From: Peptoniphilus sp. BV3C26
Lineage (GTDB): Bacteria > Bacillota > Clostridia > Tissierellales > Peptoniphilaceae
Direction of reading: 5' to 3'
Assembly: GCF_000478985.1 (NCBI RefSeq)
Contig: NZ_AWXB01000057.1
Span: 39,670 to 103,669, forward strand
Length of the DNA: 64,000 bases
Below, in pieces: positions 41,719-50,669 of the stretch. Position 1 is the stretch's first letter. Each line of letters opens with the position of its first letter. The notes below the pieces were generated by a model, which saw only the letters and a program-made list of their open reading frames with translations, ran no database searches and was not told the origin of the DNA. Both the position numbers and the translations under genes were made by a program.

Positions 41719-43335
41719 TTATTTAAGAAGATCTATTGCTTTTTGTGAAACATATACTTTGCTTCCGTTAAATACTGAAACGGATCCCAAATCAATTTTT
41801 TCTCCGCCTATAATTCCATAATTTTTATACATTGGAATTACTAAAACTTTATCGCCTTTTTTGGCAGTTAAAACAGGATTGTTATCTTGATTTTTAAATT
41901 CTATTTCTGCTCCGATTTTTTCAAATTCTTTTCTTGCTTCAAGGAAAAATTTATCTGTCATTTCTTGAAGATCTATATTAAATAAATCAGCCATATAATT
42001 TCCTATGTCGCAGTTGTTTATAAGCCCTTTTAAAACCTTGGCATTTTCGCTTGTTGAATAACAATATAGTCCTACATCTCCTGCTGTGTGTCCGCCAGTT
42101 GTCCAGCCTACATTTGAATTTAAACTTACAATGTTTGCAATTTCGCCATCAAGTTTTTTCTCATCTACTGTTTTTAATAGATTGAATTCTTCAGTGCTTA
42201 AATCTAGGTTATAAATGTTTTTCATTATTTCTTGAGCTTTATTTCTGTCGGCTTTAATCATCTCTGCAGTTTTTCCTGCTGATGCTTTTGAAAATCTTAT
42301 TACATCTACAAAATCTTTTAAAGGTGCTTTGTCATATCCTTTTGATATTTTTTTATTTCCAAAGGTAAATCCGCCTGTTCCGTGGTCAGCTGCAATAATA
42401 ATTACAGTGTCTTTATTTTTATCTGCAAAGTCTTTTGCAACTTTTACAGCTTTATCAAAAGCTAACAAGTCTTTTAAGGCTCCTACTGGATCATTTGCGT
42501 GGTTTCCCCAATCGACTTCTGAACCTTCAACCATTAAGAAAAAGCCCTTGTCATTTTTTGAAAGAACTTGTAATGCTTTTTCAGTCATTTCGCAAAGTGC
42601 CGGTTCTTTTTCAGGATCTCTGTCAACGTCATAACTCATTGCTGATGGATCAAACATGCCCCAAACTTTATTTGTTTTTGCATTTTTTAAGCCTTTCGTA
42701 TCTGTTACATATTCATAGCCTAAGTTTTTAATTTCTGAAATTAAATCTTCTTTGTCAGCTCTTTCTTCTTTTGAAAGATATTTGCTTCCAGCTCCTAAAA
42801 CTAAGTCCATTTTTTGATAAACTTGTTGTTCTCCTAAAATTTCATATTTATTTCTGTTTGGATAATGGCTTGAAAAGTCTGCTGGTGTTGCGTGTTGAAT
42901 ATTTGATGTTGAAACGATTCCTGTTGCTTTTCCTATATTTTTTGCTCCTTCAAGAATTGTTGCAATAGGCATATTTATTTTTTCTTTATCAAGTTCTACT
43001 GAATTAGGTAGACCTGATTTTGAAGGATAACTTGCAATGTATGGAGTTTCAGTTTTTATTCCTGTGGACATTGCTGTTCCTGCTGGTGCGGAGTCTGCAA
43101 TTGGTGTGTTTGAATTATGAATTTTTACAAGTCCTGTTAACATTTCGTCCATTGTAAGATGATTGTCTTCATCTATCCACCTTGCGGCAGTTACAGTTTC
43201 AACACTTGTTCCGTCTGGTATCATCATAATAATATTTTTTGCACTGCCATAATCTTTTTCTTTTGCAAAAGCAATACTCGGAATTAACATCAATCCCGCT
43301 AAGCTTAAGGATATGAATTTTTTAAATTTCTTCAC
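41719..43335 (-). CDS. Alkaline phosphatase
   Basis: Exported phosphomonoesterase of the PhoA superfamily, 538 residues. Signal peptide MKKFKKFISLSLAGLMLIPSIAFA (cut near FA-KE). The catalytic serine is in DSAPAGTAMSTG, the metal ligands in MMIPDGT, EVDWGNHANDP, AADHGTGGFT and WTTGGHTAGDV. The GTG at 43335 is preferred as the start because GGGGGA lies seven bases upstream; the ATG five codons earlier has no such site. Together with the 5'-nucleotidase it suggests scavenging of organic phosphate. A convincing Pho box was not found upstream. Confidence 0.9.
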   Translation of the reverse strand: MKKFKKFISLSLAGLMLIPSIAFAKEKDYGSAKNIIMMIPDGTSVETVTAARWIDEDNHLTMDEMLTGLVKIHNSNTPIADSAPAGTAMSTGIKTETPYIASYPSKSGLPNSVELDKEKINMPIATILEGAKNIGKATGIVSTSNIQHATPADFSSHYPNRNKYEILGEQQVYQKMDLVLGAGSKYLSKEERADKEDLISEIKNLGYEYVTDTKGLKNAKTNKVWGMFDPSAMSYDVDRDPEKEPALCEMTEKALQVLSKNDKGFFLMVEGSEVDWGNHANDPVGALKDLLAFDKAVKVAKDFADKNKDTVIIIAADHGTGGFTFGNKKISKGYDKAPLKDFVDVIRFSKASAGKTAEMIKADRNKAQEIMKNIYNLDLSTEEFNLLKTVDEKKLDGEIANIVSLNSNVGWTTGGHTAGDVGLYCYSTSENAKVLKGLINNCDIGNYMADLFNIDLQEMTDKFFLEARKEFEKIGAEIEFKNQDNNPVLTAKKGDKVLVIPMYKNYGIIGGEKIDLGSVSVFNGSKVYVSQKAIDLLK

Positions 43336-43410
43336 TTTTATTTCCCCCATTTGATTTTTCTTAATTATAAGGCCTAAATGTTATGTTAATTTTTAGTTAT
43401 TGTAAAATTT

Positions 43411-43445
43411 AAAAAAACCTCAGATTTTTAAATCCAAGGTTTTTT
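43411..43445 (-). terminator. Terminator after copA
   Basis: AAAACCT...AGGTTTT with inner GATTT/AAATC pairing, T7 tail on the minus strand. Confidence 0.7.
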
Positions 43446-43448
43446 ATT

Positions 43449-45794
43449 TTATAAGTTTTTTATAATTATTTTATTTTCTTCAAAGGAGTCTTTTTCAAAT
43501 TTATTTTCATGAATCTTAAAAGTGTTAAGCCTTAAGGCGTTTGTTACTACAAATACTGATGAAAAACTCATTGCCAAGGCTCCTATCATAGGATTTAATT
43601 TAAGACCAAAGGAGGTGTAAAAAAGTCCTGCCGCTATGGGAATTCCTATGGTATTGTAAAAAAATGCCCAAAATAAATTTTCTTTTATATTTTTTATAGT
43701 TGCTTTTGACAACTTATAGGCATTTACAATATCCATAAGGCTGTTTTTTATTAAGATTACATCTGCCGATTCAATTGCTATATCGGTTCCTGCCCCTATG
43801 GCTATTCCCACATCACTTCTTGCAAGGGCTGGCGAGTCGTTTATTCCATCTCCTACCATGGCGACAAAATCTCCATTTTTTTGGTGATCTCTTACAATTT
43901 TTTCCTTATCTTGAGGTAAAATTTCTCCATAAATCTCACTTAAATTTAAATCTTTTCCAATGGCATTTGCTGTTATTTTATTATCTCCTGTTACCATTAT
44001 GGTTTTAAAACCTAAGTCATTCATCATTTTTATGGCAAGTTTTGAATCTTCTTTTACATTATCTCTAAGCCCCAAAAGAGCCAAAACTTTTTCTTGATCT
44101 GTTAGAAAAACTGGAGTCATTCCCTTTTGAGAAAGATTTTTTAATTCTTCTTTAAAATCTTCATTTTCTATTTCTTCTTCTTCCACAAGTTTTAAATTTC
44201 CTGCAAGATAGGCTTTATCTTTATAAACTCCGGAAACTCCCATGCCTGTTAAAGAATAGAATTCATTAAATTCATAGGGTTCTAAATTTTTTTCTTCTCC
44301 ATATTTAATTATAGCCTGTCCCAAGGGATGCTCAGAATGTTTTTCAAGTCCCGATAAAATTTTAATCGCCTCATCATGGCTTATGCCCTTTAAAATTATT
44401 TGACTGACTTGAGGTTTTCCCAAGGTTATAGTTCCTGTCTTATCCATTAAAATAGTATTTACCTTGTGTAAATTTTCAAGAGCTTCAGCAGATTTAAAAA
44501 GTATTCCAAGTTTTGCTCCCTTACCTGTCCCCACCATAATGGCAACTGGTGTTGCAAGACCCAAGGCACAGGGGCAAGAAATTACCAAGACGCTTATTAA
44601 AATAGAAAGAGAAAATTCAAAATCCCCTCCCTTTAAATACCAATACATTGCTGAAGTTATTGCAATTAAAATTACACAGGGAACGAAAATTCCAGAAATT
44701 TTATCTGCAAGTTTTGCTATGGGTGCTTTAGTTGCATTTGCATCTTCAACAAGTTCAATAATTTTTGCAAGGCTTGTATCTTCTCCGACTTCAGTTGCTT
44801 CAAATTTTATAAAACCTGTTTTGTTTGTAGTTCCTGCATAAACTTTATCTCCAGGACCCTTACTTGCTGGAATGGATTCTCCCGTAAGGGCAGATTCGTC
44901 AATATCTGTATTTCCATAAATAATTTTACCGTCTACTGGAATATTTGCTCCCGGTTTAATTATTACTAAATCTCCCTTAACAAGGTCTTTTGCATCAATT
45001 TCAACTTCTTTTCCCTCTCTTTCTACAATAGCTTTTTCAGGAGCTAAATTCATAAGAGAATTAATTGCACTTGTAGTTTTTCTCTTTGCCCTTGCTTCAA
45101 GGGATTTTCCAAGAGTTATTAGGGTTAAAATCATACCTGCTGATTCAAAATAAAATTCATGAGAATATCTTTTAATTAGTTCTTCATTTCCCATAACAAA
45201 TCCATTTGACAATCTGTAAATGGCAAAAATTCCATATATAAAGGCTGAAAAAGAACCTATGGCTACAAGGGAATCCATGTTTGGATGACCCTTAAATAAA
45301 GCTTTAAAACCGCCTGTAAAATATTTTTTATTTATAATTAGAATTGGGCTTGTTAAGATTAACTGAGTAAGGACAAGATTTAAAAGGCCCTCTCTTCCCA
45401 CAAAAAATTTCGGTTGAGGAAAACCCATCATTGATCCCATGGCAATATAAAAAAGAGGAATCATAAATAAAAAAGACCAAAAAAGTCTTTTTTTCATATT
45501 TTTATAATCTTCTTCAAAGGGATCTTCTTTTGTAATTTCTCCCTCTTTTTTTTCATCCTTTAAACTTGCTTCATAACCTGCATTTTTTACAGCTTCTTCT
45601 ATTTCCTTATAACTTATAGAGTCATCCCTATCCACAAGCATAGAGTTATTTAAAAGATTTACTGAAACCTCATTAACGCCTTTTAAATTTTTAACTGCCT
45701 TTTCAACGCTTTGTTGACAAGCGGAACAGGTCATTCCACTTACATTAAATTTTTCTTTAATAGTTAACACCAACTTTCTGTAAAACTTTTTCAT
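43449..45794 (-). CDS. copA: Copper-translocating P-type ATPase
   Basis: P1B-type ATPase that exports copper from the cytoplasm. One N-terminal metal-binding domain with GMTCSAC, then eight membrane helices, the CPC metal site in SCPCALGLATP, phosphorylation motif DKTGT, the HP motif in EKHSEHPLGQAI, TGD in MVTGDNKI and GDGINDSPAL. Its start is uncertain: ATG at 45794 has only a weak GAAG, and no better site exists before the metal-binding domain; a GTG at 45770 is another possibility. It overlaps the pseudouridine synthase gene by up to 38 bases. Neither copZ nor a CsoR/CopY repressor is next to it. Confidence 0.92.
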   Translation of the reverse strand: MKKFYRKLVLTIKEKFNVSGMTCSACQQSVEKAVKNLKGVNEVSVNLLNNSMLVDRDDSISYKEIEEAVKNAGYEASLKDEKKEGEITKEDPFEEDYKNMKKRLFWSFLFMIPLFYIAMGSMMGFPQPKFFVGREGLLNLVLTQLILTSPILIINKKYFTGGFKALFKGHPNMDSLVAIGSFSAFIYGIFAIYRLSNGFVMGNEELIKRYSHEFYFESAGMILTLITLGKSLEARAKRKTTSAINSLMNLAPEKAIVEREGKEVEIDAKDLVKGDLVIIKPGANIPVDGKIIYGNTDIDESALTGESIPASKGPGDKVYAGTTNKTGFIKFEATEVGEDTSLAKIIELVEDANATKAPIAKLADKISGIFVPCVILIAITSAMYWYLKGGDFEFSLSILISVLVISCPCALGLATPVAIMVGTGKGAKLGILFKSAEALENLHKVNTILMDKTGTITLGKPQVSQIILKGISHDEAIKILSGLEKHSEHPLGQAIIKYGEEKNLEPYEFNEFYSLTGMGVSGVYKDKAYLAGNLKLVEEEEIENEDFKEELKNLSQKGMTPVFLTDQEKVLALLGLRDNVKEDSKLAIKMMNDLGFKTIMVTGDNKITANAIGKDLNLSEIYGEILPQDKEKIVRDHQKNGDFVAMVGDGINDSPALARSDVGIAIGAGTDIAIESADVILIKNSLMDIVNAYKLSKATIKNIKENLFWAFFYNTIGIPIAAGLFYTSFGLKLNPMIGALAMSFSSVFVVTNALRLNTFKIHENKFEKDSFEENKIIIKNL

Positions 45795-46701
45795 ATGTGT
45801 CTTCAAGAGGACAAATAAATTCTCTTTCGTTTAAATAATCAAGGGCTTTTAAGTTGTGAAAAACTAACTTATAGTTGTGTAAAAATTGGCTTCTTAAATT
45901 TAAATCTGCAAATCCATATTTTGGATCTCCCACTATTTTATAGCCAAGATGATTTAAACTTGCTCGAATTTGATGAGTCCTTCCTGTAATTAGTTTAACT
46001 TCCAAAAGACTATATCCATTGGCATAAGAAAGAGTCTTAAAATGAGTTTCAATTAATTTTCCATTTTCCTTTTCCTTATCAAAAATTGAAACTAAATTTT
46101 TTTTCTCATCCTTTACCATGTAGGACCTATCCTCAAAAAAGTCTGGAGTTTTGCCCTTGACAAGGGTTAAATAAAATTTGTCCACATGTCTATTTTTTAT
46201 GGCAAAATTTATTTCCCTTAAAGCCTCAGCATTTTTAGCTCCGATTAAAATGCCCGATGTGTTTCTGTCAAGTCTGTTGCAAATTGCAGGTCTGAAAGAT
46301 TTTTCCAGACGAGGATTATATTCTTCCTTAAAAATTAAGTAATCCACAAACATATCAAGAGCATTTTTTTGAAAGACCTTTTGGTCATTATGACTTAAAA
46401 GGCCCTTATTTTTATTAATAAGAGCAATATTTTCATCTTCATAAATAATTTTAGGCTTGGAAGAAAAAGTCCTTTTTTCTTCTCTTCTAAACTTTTCTAT
46501 AGTTTGATCTGAAAAATAAATTTGAATTTTATCTCCTTCCTCAAGAAAAACTTCCGGACTTACTTTTTTGCCGTTTAAGGTAATATTTTTCTTTCTCAAA
46601 GATTTATAGATTAAAGTTTTAGAAGCTTCCGGCATAAATTTATTTAAGAACCTGTCAATTCGCTGGTTTGAATCGTTTTTGTAAATAATAATTTCTTTCA
46701 T
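45757..46701 (-). CDS. RluA/RluD family pseudouridine synthase
   Basis: Converts uridines in rRNA or tRNA to pseudouridine. The 314-residue protein has an N-terminal S4-type RNA-binding domain (QRIDRFLNKFMPEASKTLIYKSLRKKNITLNGKKV) and the catalytic domain with NRLDRNTSG, where the aspartate is the nucleophile, and TGRTHQIRASLNHLG. ATG at 46701 is taken because a longer frame would cross the divergent gene at 46757. A TATAAC -10 box lies about 25 bases upstream. Exact target site cannot be inferred. Confidence 0.9.
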   Translation of the reverse strand: MKEIIIYKNDSNQRIDRFLNKFMPEASKTLIYKSLRKKNITLNGKKVSPEVFLEEGDKIQIYFSDQTIEKFRREEKRTFSSKPKIIYEDENIALINKNKGLLSHNDQKVFQKNALDMFVDYLIFKEEYNPRLEKSFRPAICNRLDRNTSGILIGAKNAEALREINFAIKNRHVDKFYLTLVKGKTPDFFEDRSYMVKDEKKNLVSIFDKEKENGKLIETHFKTLSYANGYSLLEVKLITGRTHQIRASLNHLGYKIVGDPKYGFADLNLRSQFLHNYKLVFHNLKALDYLNEREFICPLEDTYEKVLQKVGVNY

Positions 46702-46756
46702 CAGTTTAATTAATACCCATTTTCTGTTATACTTAAAGAATAATTGAGGTGATAAA

Positions 46757-47425
46757 TTGGATTTTTTTATAAAATTAAAAGAATTGTTTTTTAAATTACT
46801 GGGTTTTTTACTGGTAGCTCTTGTAATTTTATTTCTTCTTTTTATTGCAAAGTGGAGAAACGACCACATGAATCGTGTTGCCCTTGTTAACAGCAATGTA
46901 GAACTAACTCTAAGGGAAGAAGCAAAAATTTTAAAAGAAAAATTTCACTCCCTTACAAATAAGGAGGAAGAACCTAAAGAAATTCCCTTTATAGAAAATG
47001 AGGATGAATTAAATTATGTAACTGTAAATATTCCTGAAGCCTGCGATCTTGATACCTTGGGAAAGATATTAAAGGATATGGGACTTATAAAAGATATACC
47101 TACTTTTAAGAAAATGTGCTATGACATGGCAATAGAAAATAAGTTTCAACCAGGCGCCTATAAGATGAAAAAAGATTTAAAAGTCAGAGATATTTTAGTT
47201 CTTTTATCAAACTCCACTTCTAAAAAATATGAAATAAAAGTTACCCAAGCCATGGGGGCTGCAGATGTTGCGGAAGAACTTTTAAAATCTGGAGTTATTA
47301 AAGATAAAAATGCTTTTTTAAATGAATGTGAAAAAATGGGAGTCTTGGATAAATTTAAAGAAGGAGATTTTGTCTTTACAAGTCCTATAAGAGTTTCAAA
47401 AATAATTGAAATTTTCACAAAATAA
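46757..47425 (+). CDS. MltG-like membrane protein without the catalytic domain
   Basis: A 222-residue protein with an N-terminal membrane anchor (about 10-30) and two LysM-like modules of the kind that precede the YceG domain in MltG: residues 86-152 (NIPEACDLDTLGKILKDMGLI ... FQPGAYKMKKDLKVRDILVLL, split) and 158-222 (VTQAMGAADVAEELLKSGVIKD ... IEIF). The YceG catalytic domain with its glutamate is missing altogether, so it is a stalk-only relative and no transglycosylase. The start codon is TTG with GAGGTGAT seven bases upstream. It may regulate or scaffold a cell-wall enzyme. Confidence 0.7.
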   Translation: MDFFIKLKELFFKLLGFLLVALVILFLLFIAKWRNDHMNRVALVNSNVELTLREEAKILKEKFHSLTNKEEEPKEIPFIENEDELNYVTVNIPEACDLDTLGKILKDMGLIKDIPTFKKMCYDMAIENKFQPGAYKMKKDLKVRDILVLLSNSTSKKYEIKVTQAMGAADVAEELLKSGVIKDKNAFLNECEKMGVLDKFKEGDFVFTSPIRVSKIIEIFTK

Positions 47426-47436
47426 AATTTACATTT

Positions 47437-47490
47437 AAAAAAACCGATGGAAATTGAAATTTAAAAATACAATTTTCCTATCGGTTTTTT
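47437..47490. terminator. Shared terminator between convergent genes
   Basis: AAAAAACCGAT-GGAAATTG and CAATTTTCC-TATCGGTTTTTT pair in a long stem with a T-run on both strands, between the MltG-like gene (plus) and the EamA transporter (minus). Confidence 0.8.
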
Positions 47491-48442
47491 ATATAAATTT
47501 TTTATTTTTTTGTCCAAGACCTAAAAAACTTAATTTTGTTTCTGAGATTATTATTGCAAGAAATATCATTACAAAGCCTATTATTGTATGTTTTGTTAAG
47601 GCTTCTATTCCAATAAGTACAGGAATTAATATTCCAAACACTGATTCCAGAGCAAGTATTATAGCTGAAGAAGATGCACTTGCATATTTTTGACCTATGT
47701 TTTGAAGTAAAAGAGCGACTGTTGTACACATTACTGCCAAGTAGGAAACTTCCAATATGGCTTCTTTTGTTATGACTAGACCTGAGTTGTCTTCAAAGAT
47801 TAAGGTTGCAAGGCAAGATAAAACTGCTGCCATAAAAAATTGTAAAATTGTCATTAAAATCGGGTCTTTTCCCTTTGAAAATTTTGCAACTGCAACTATA
47901 TGGGAGGCAAATAAAAATCCACTTAAAATAGCAAATGCATCGCCTAAGATTGCTTCTTTTCCTCTTTCTAAAACTGATCCTCCATTTCCTCCCGTCATGG
48001 ATACGAAATATATTCCTATTATACAAAAAACTGCTGCTATTAAATTAAATTTATCCGGTCTTTTTTTTATGGCAAACCAGGAAATAAATGGAACTATTAC
48101 ACAATAAGATGCTGATAAAAATGCACTTCTTCCAGGATCAGTGTAGCCAACTCCTACGGTTTGAACTGAGTATGCTAAAAATAAAAAAACTCCTATTATA
48201 AGTCCGCTTTTAAGGTCGTCTTTTGTCATTTTTTTTATTTTTTTCCAAAAGATAATCCCAAGTATTATTACTGAAATTGTAAATCTTGTGGCAAGTATCA
48301 TGTTAGGCTTAAAGGTTGCTGATGCAACTTTTACAAAGGTAAGGGAGCTTCCCCAAAGTATTGCTACTATAAGTAAAAATAGTTTTCCTAAATTGCCTTT
48401 TTCCCTTTTTTCTTCCATTTCTTTCCTTTTGTTTTTTTCCAT
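47489..48442 (-). CDS. DMT-family transporter (EamA domain)
   Basis: A 317-residue membrane protein with ten predicted helices in two EamA repeats: the first begins LGKLFLLIVAILWGSSLTFVK, the second begins near GKEAILGDAFAILSGFLFAS. Such proteins export or import small metabolites such as amino acids or nucleotides; substrate is not readable. SD GGAGG precedes the ATG. Confidence 0.9.
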   Translation of the reverse strand: MEKNKRKEMEEKREKGNLGKLFLLIVAILWGSSLTFVKVASATFKPNMILATRFTISVIILGIIFWKKIKKMTKDDLKSGLIIGVFLFLAYSVQTVGVGYTDPGRSAFLSASYCVIVPFISWFAIKKRPDKFNLIAAVFCIIGIYFVSMTGGNGGSVLERGKEAILGDAFAILSGFLFASHIVAVAKFSKGKDPILMTILQFFMAAVLSCLATLIFEDNSGLVITKEAILEVSYLAVMCTTVALLLQNIGQKYASASSSAIILALESVFGILIPVLIGIEALTKHTIIGFVMIFLAIIISETKLSFLGLGQKNKKFI

Positions 48443-48569
48443 TTTTCCTCCTTGGTCTTATCTTTTATAAAATAAGATTTTTTTCTCGCTTTTTAGCGTA
48501 TACCTAATCTACTGCTTTTTTAAAGATAATTTTTATTTTTTTTGATTTTTATTTTACAAAATAAAAAAA

Positions 48570-48584
48570 CGGGCAAAATGCCCG
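48570..48584 (-). terminator. Terminator after the TlpA-like lipoprotein gene
   Basis: CGGGCA / TGCCCG with a 3-base loop and T7 on the minus strand. Confidence 0.8.
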
Positions 48585-48625
48585 CTTTCTTTATTTATTT
48601 AATTTTAAGAAGACATTATCTAATT

Positions 48626-49513
48626 TTATTTTTTGTCATTAGCTATTATTTGGTCTATTCTCTTTTGAACTTCTTCTAAGACATCTTTTCTGTCAACTCC
48701 TGCAACTATAGGATCTCCTACTATGTTGCCATTTCTATCTACTAAGATTGAAGTTGGAAATGCCATAATTTTTAGGGCAAATTTTCCAGCTGGACTTTGT
48801 GAATCTAAAATAAGGTTAGAATAAGTTACTCCTTGTTCTTTCACTATATTTTTTGCTTCTTTTACTGAACCTTCGTTGTTATCCATACATTCAGTGTTTA
48901 TTCCTATTACTTGTCCACCCTTTTCTTTTATTGCATCATTTAATTTTTGAAGGTCAGGAAGTTCTCCTACACAAGGGGCACAACCGTTAAACCAAAAGTT
49001 TACTAAAGTTACTGCATGGTCTTTAAAGGTGTCACTTGTTACTTCATTTCCATCTAAGTCTTTTGCTTTAAATTCAGGAAATTTATTTTCCATGTTTTCT
49101 TTTGTTTTTTCTTGGACATTTTTTGCCATTTTTTCTTTTAAGGGTGCCATTTCTTTTTCAATTGCTTTTATTGCTTCTAAATCTTCTTCAAGGCTTTTTA
49201 CTTCTTCTTCCTTTAAGTCCCCTTTAACTTTTTCTACTAAAGATGCCAAAAAGTCTTCATAAGCCATTTCCTTGCTTGCTTCTACGTCAGCTTTATCTGC
49301 CTTGCTAAAGGCTTTTTCCCATAGACCTTTGTGCTTTTCAAAGATTTCATTTTCTTTTTTTGTAAGCTCATTAAGTTTACCTTCTATATCTTCATTTTGT
49401 TCAACTTTTTGTCCTTCTTTTTGATTTGCATTTCCTTCTTTTTTTGAGCAAGCACTCAAAGAAAATACCATTGTTGCCGCAAGGGCAAATACTCCTAATT
49501 TTTTTAATTTCAT
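48626..49513 (-). CDS. TlpA/ResA-like thioredoxin lipoprotein
   Basis: Extracytoplasmic thiol-disulfide protein, 295 residues. Lipobox SLSAC (Cys22), then about 120 residues of charged coiled-coil-like sequence (40-140), then a redoxin domain (about 145-290) with the active-site pair in WFNGCAPC (C178, C181) and a cis-proline in IMAFPTSILVD. The gene overlaps the membrane FeS protein gene by four bases. This combination suggests that electrons reach the extracytoplasmic thioredoxin through the membrane FeS protein. The coiled-coil insertion is longer than in simple ResA proteins. Confidence 0.88.
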   Translation of the reverse strand: MKLKKLGVFALAATMVFSLSACSKKEGNANQKEGQKVEQNEDIEGKLNELTKKENEIFEKHKGLWEKAFSKADKADVEASKEMAYEDFLASLVEKVKGDLKEEEVKSLEEDLEAIKAIEKEMAPLKEKMAKNVQEKTKENMENKFPEFKAKDLDGNEVTSDTFKDHAVTLVNFWFNGCAPCVGELPDLQKLNDAIKEKGGQVIGINTECMDNNEGSVKEAKNIVKEQGVTYSNLILDSQSPAGKFALKIMAFPTSILVDRNGNIVGDPIVAGVDRKDVLEEVQKRIDQIIANDKK

Positions 49514-50409
49514 TTTGTTTCCTCCAATATTTTTTTATTTTCACTTTCTTTATCAAAGCCATAATTATATTTTAAGGCTTTAGTTGGACAGGCACTTATA
49601 CACATTCCGCACCTTATACACTCATTGTGATTTTGGTCTTTTCTTACATTTACATCCATCTTACAAGCTTTTACGCATCTGTTACAACTTATACACTTAT
49701 TTTGATCTAAATTTATTTTAAATAGAGATATGTGATTAAAAAGTGCATAAAAGGCTCCCAAGGGGCAGATCCATTTGCAAAAAGGTCTGAAAAATATAAT
49801 GCTCAATACAATTGTTATTATTAAAATTGTAAATTTAAGAGTGAATAAATTTCCCAAGGCACTTCTTATACTTTTATCTACAAGAGATAAGGGAATTGCT
49901 CCTTCTAATACTCCTGCTGGGCAAATATATTTACAAAAATATGGATTACCCATACCTAATTTATTTGTTAATACCACAGGAAGTATCATAACTGTAACTA
50001 ATAAAATTAAATATTTTAAGTAAGTTAAAATTTTAAATTTTTTAGTCGAGAATTTTTTTGTGGGTATTTTGTGCAATATTTCTTGAAACCATCCGAAGGG
50101 ACATAAAAATCCGCATATAAATCTTCCAAGTAAAACTCCCATAAGGATTATAAATCCGCTTATATAATAACTGAATTTAAATTTTGATGAGCCTACTACA
50201 GCTTGAAATGCTCCTATGGGACAAGCTCCCGCTGCTCCTGGACAGGAATAACAATTTAGTCCGGGCACGCAGAAATTTTTGCCTCCACCCCTATAAATTT
50301 GTCCTTTTAAAAAATTTGGCAAATGGATATTTGTAAGTAAGCTTGCAAATATTTGAATTAAGTAGCGGAATTTTGCTAAAATTTTTGAATTTATCCTATC
50401 CAATTCCAA
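49510..50409 (-). CDS. Membrane-bound 4Fe-4S ferredoxin-type protein (NapH/CcoG-like)
   Basis: Polytopic redox protein of about 300 residues. After a short N-terminus comes CVPGLNCYSCPGAAGACPIGAFQ, then four or five membrane helices with paired CGFLCPFGW, CKYICPAG and CKWICPLGA motifs, and two [4Fe-4S] motifs CISCNRCVKAC and CIRCGMCISACP at the C-terminus. It probably passes electrons across the membrane to the TlpA-like lipoprotein. The exact start is unclear: TTG or GTG codons at 50403-50412 overlap the preceding gene, with GGAG nearby. The longest frame (50475) would overlap the CXXC mini-gene more and adds a poorly conserved stretch. Confidence 0.8.
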   Translation of the reverse strand: MELDRINSKILAKFRYLIQIFASLLTNIHLPNFLKGQIYRGGGKNFCVPGLNCYSCPGAAGACPIGAFQAVVGSSKFKFSYYISGFIILMGVLLGRFICGFLCPFGWFQEILHKIPTKKFSTKKFKILTYLKYLILLVTVMILPVVLTNKLGMGNPYFCKYICPAGVLEGAIPLSLVDKSIRSALGNLFTLKFTILIITIVLSIIFFRPFCKWICPLGAFYALFNHISLFKINLDQNKCISCNRCVKACKMDVNVRKDQNHNECIRCGMCISACPTKALKYNYGFDKESENKKILEETK

Positions 50410-50551
50410 CACACTCCAGACAAAGTTTAATTGCTTTTGCAAGAACTGTTGCCATTTCTCCTCTTTTTGCCCCATAGCCTATAAAGACGAGGGCAAGAAC
50501 AAGAAGAGATATTTGTAAAATTTTATTTTTCTTAAATTTTATTTTTACCAC
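50396..50551 (-). CDS. CD1871A-family CXXC mini-protein
   Basis: About 50 residues: one hydrophobic segment (ILQISLLVLALVFIGYG) followed by RGEMATVLAKAIKLCLECVGIG with a CLEC (CXXC) motif at the very C-terminus. This is the pattern of the CD1871A family seen in Clostridia, named after a C. difficile gene. It is the first gene of the three-gene redox cluster. The start is uncertain: AGAGGGTGG lies before an ATA in good spacing, while the GTG at 50551 is too close to the ribosome-binding site. Function unknown; the CXXC could donate or accept a disulfide or metal next to the membrane FeS protein. Confidence 0.72.
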   Translation of the reverse strand: MVKIKFKKNKILQISLLVLALVFIGYGAKRGEMATVLAKAIKLCLECVGIG

Positions 50552-50575
50552 CCTCTCACATTTTATGTTTCTATA

Positions 50576-50591
50576 ATACACCCCCCTGTAT
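50576..50591. promoter_or_regulatory. C-tract operator-like palindrome ATACA-C6-TGTAT
   Basis: ATACACCCCCCTGTAT: five-base arms flank six cytosines. The layout resembles the operators of CsoR/CstR/RcnR-type repressors, which have AT-rich arms around a C/G tract. It overlaps a possible TATTAT -10 box of the minus-strand redox cluster. No such repressor gene is in the window. Confidence 0.45.
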
Positions 50592-50599
50592 AAAATTAT

Positions 50600-50621
50600 T
50601 GTTAAGAAATAAAACTTAACA
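50600..50621. promoter_or_regulatory. 7-bp dyad between the divergent operons
   Basis: TGTTAAG-N8-CTTAACA; each arm is a TTAACA element pointing away from the centre. It lies midway between the redox cluster and the two-component system and could be bound by that regulator. Confidence 0.45.
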
Positions 50622-50638
50622 TAAACTTTATATTTTTT

Positions 50639-50647
50639 TGATATAAT
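50639..50647 (+). promoter_or_regulatory. Extended -10 promoter of the two-component system
   Basis: TGATATAAT fits TGNTATAAT. Transcription would start near 50654, just before the GGGAGG ribosome-binding site. Confidence 0.55.
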
Positions 50648-50669
50648 TATTCATAGAAAGGGAGGTAAT

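Noticed and set aside
42329..42968. Several plus-strand ORFs of 60-100 codons inside the alkaline phosphatase gene
   Set aside because: Antisense shadows of a gene with full catalytic motifs; no start signals.
43336..43410. Pho box before the alkaline phosphatase gene
   Set aside because: TTTACA and TTAACA are present but 17 bp apart, not in 11-bp phase; evidence is too weak to claim a site.
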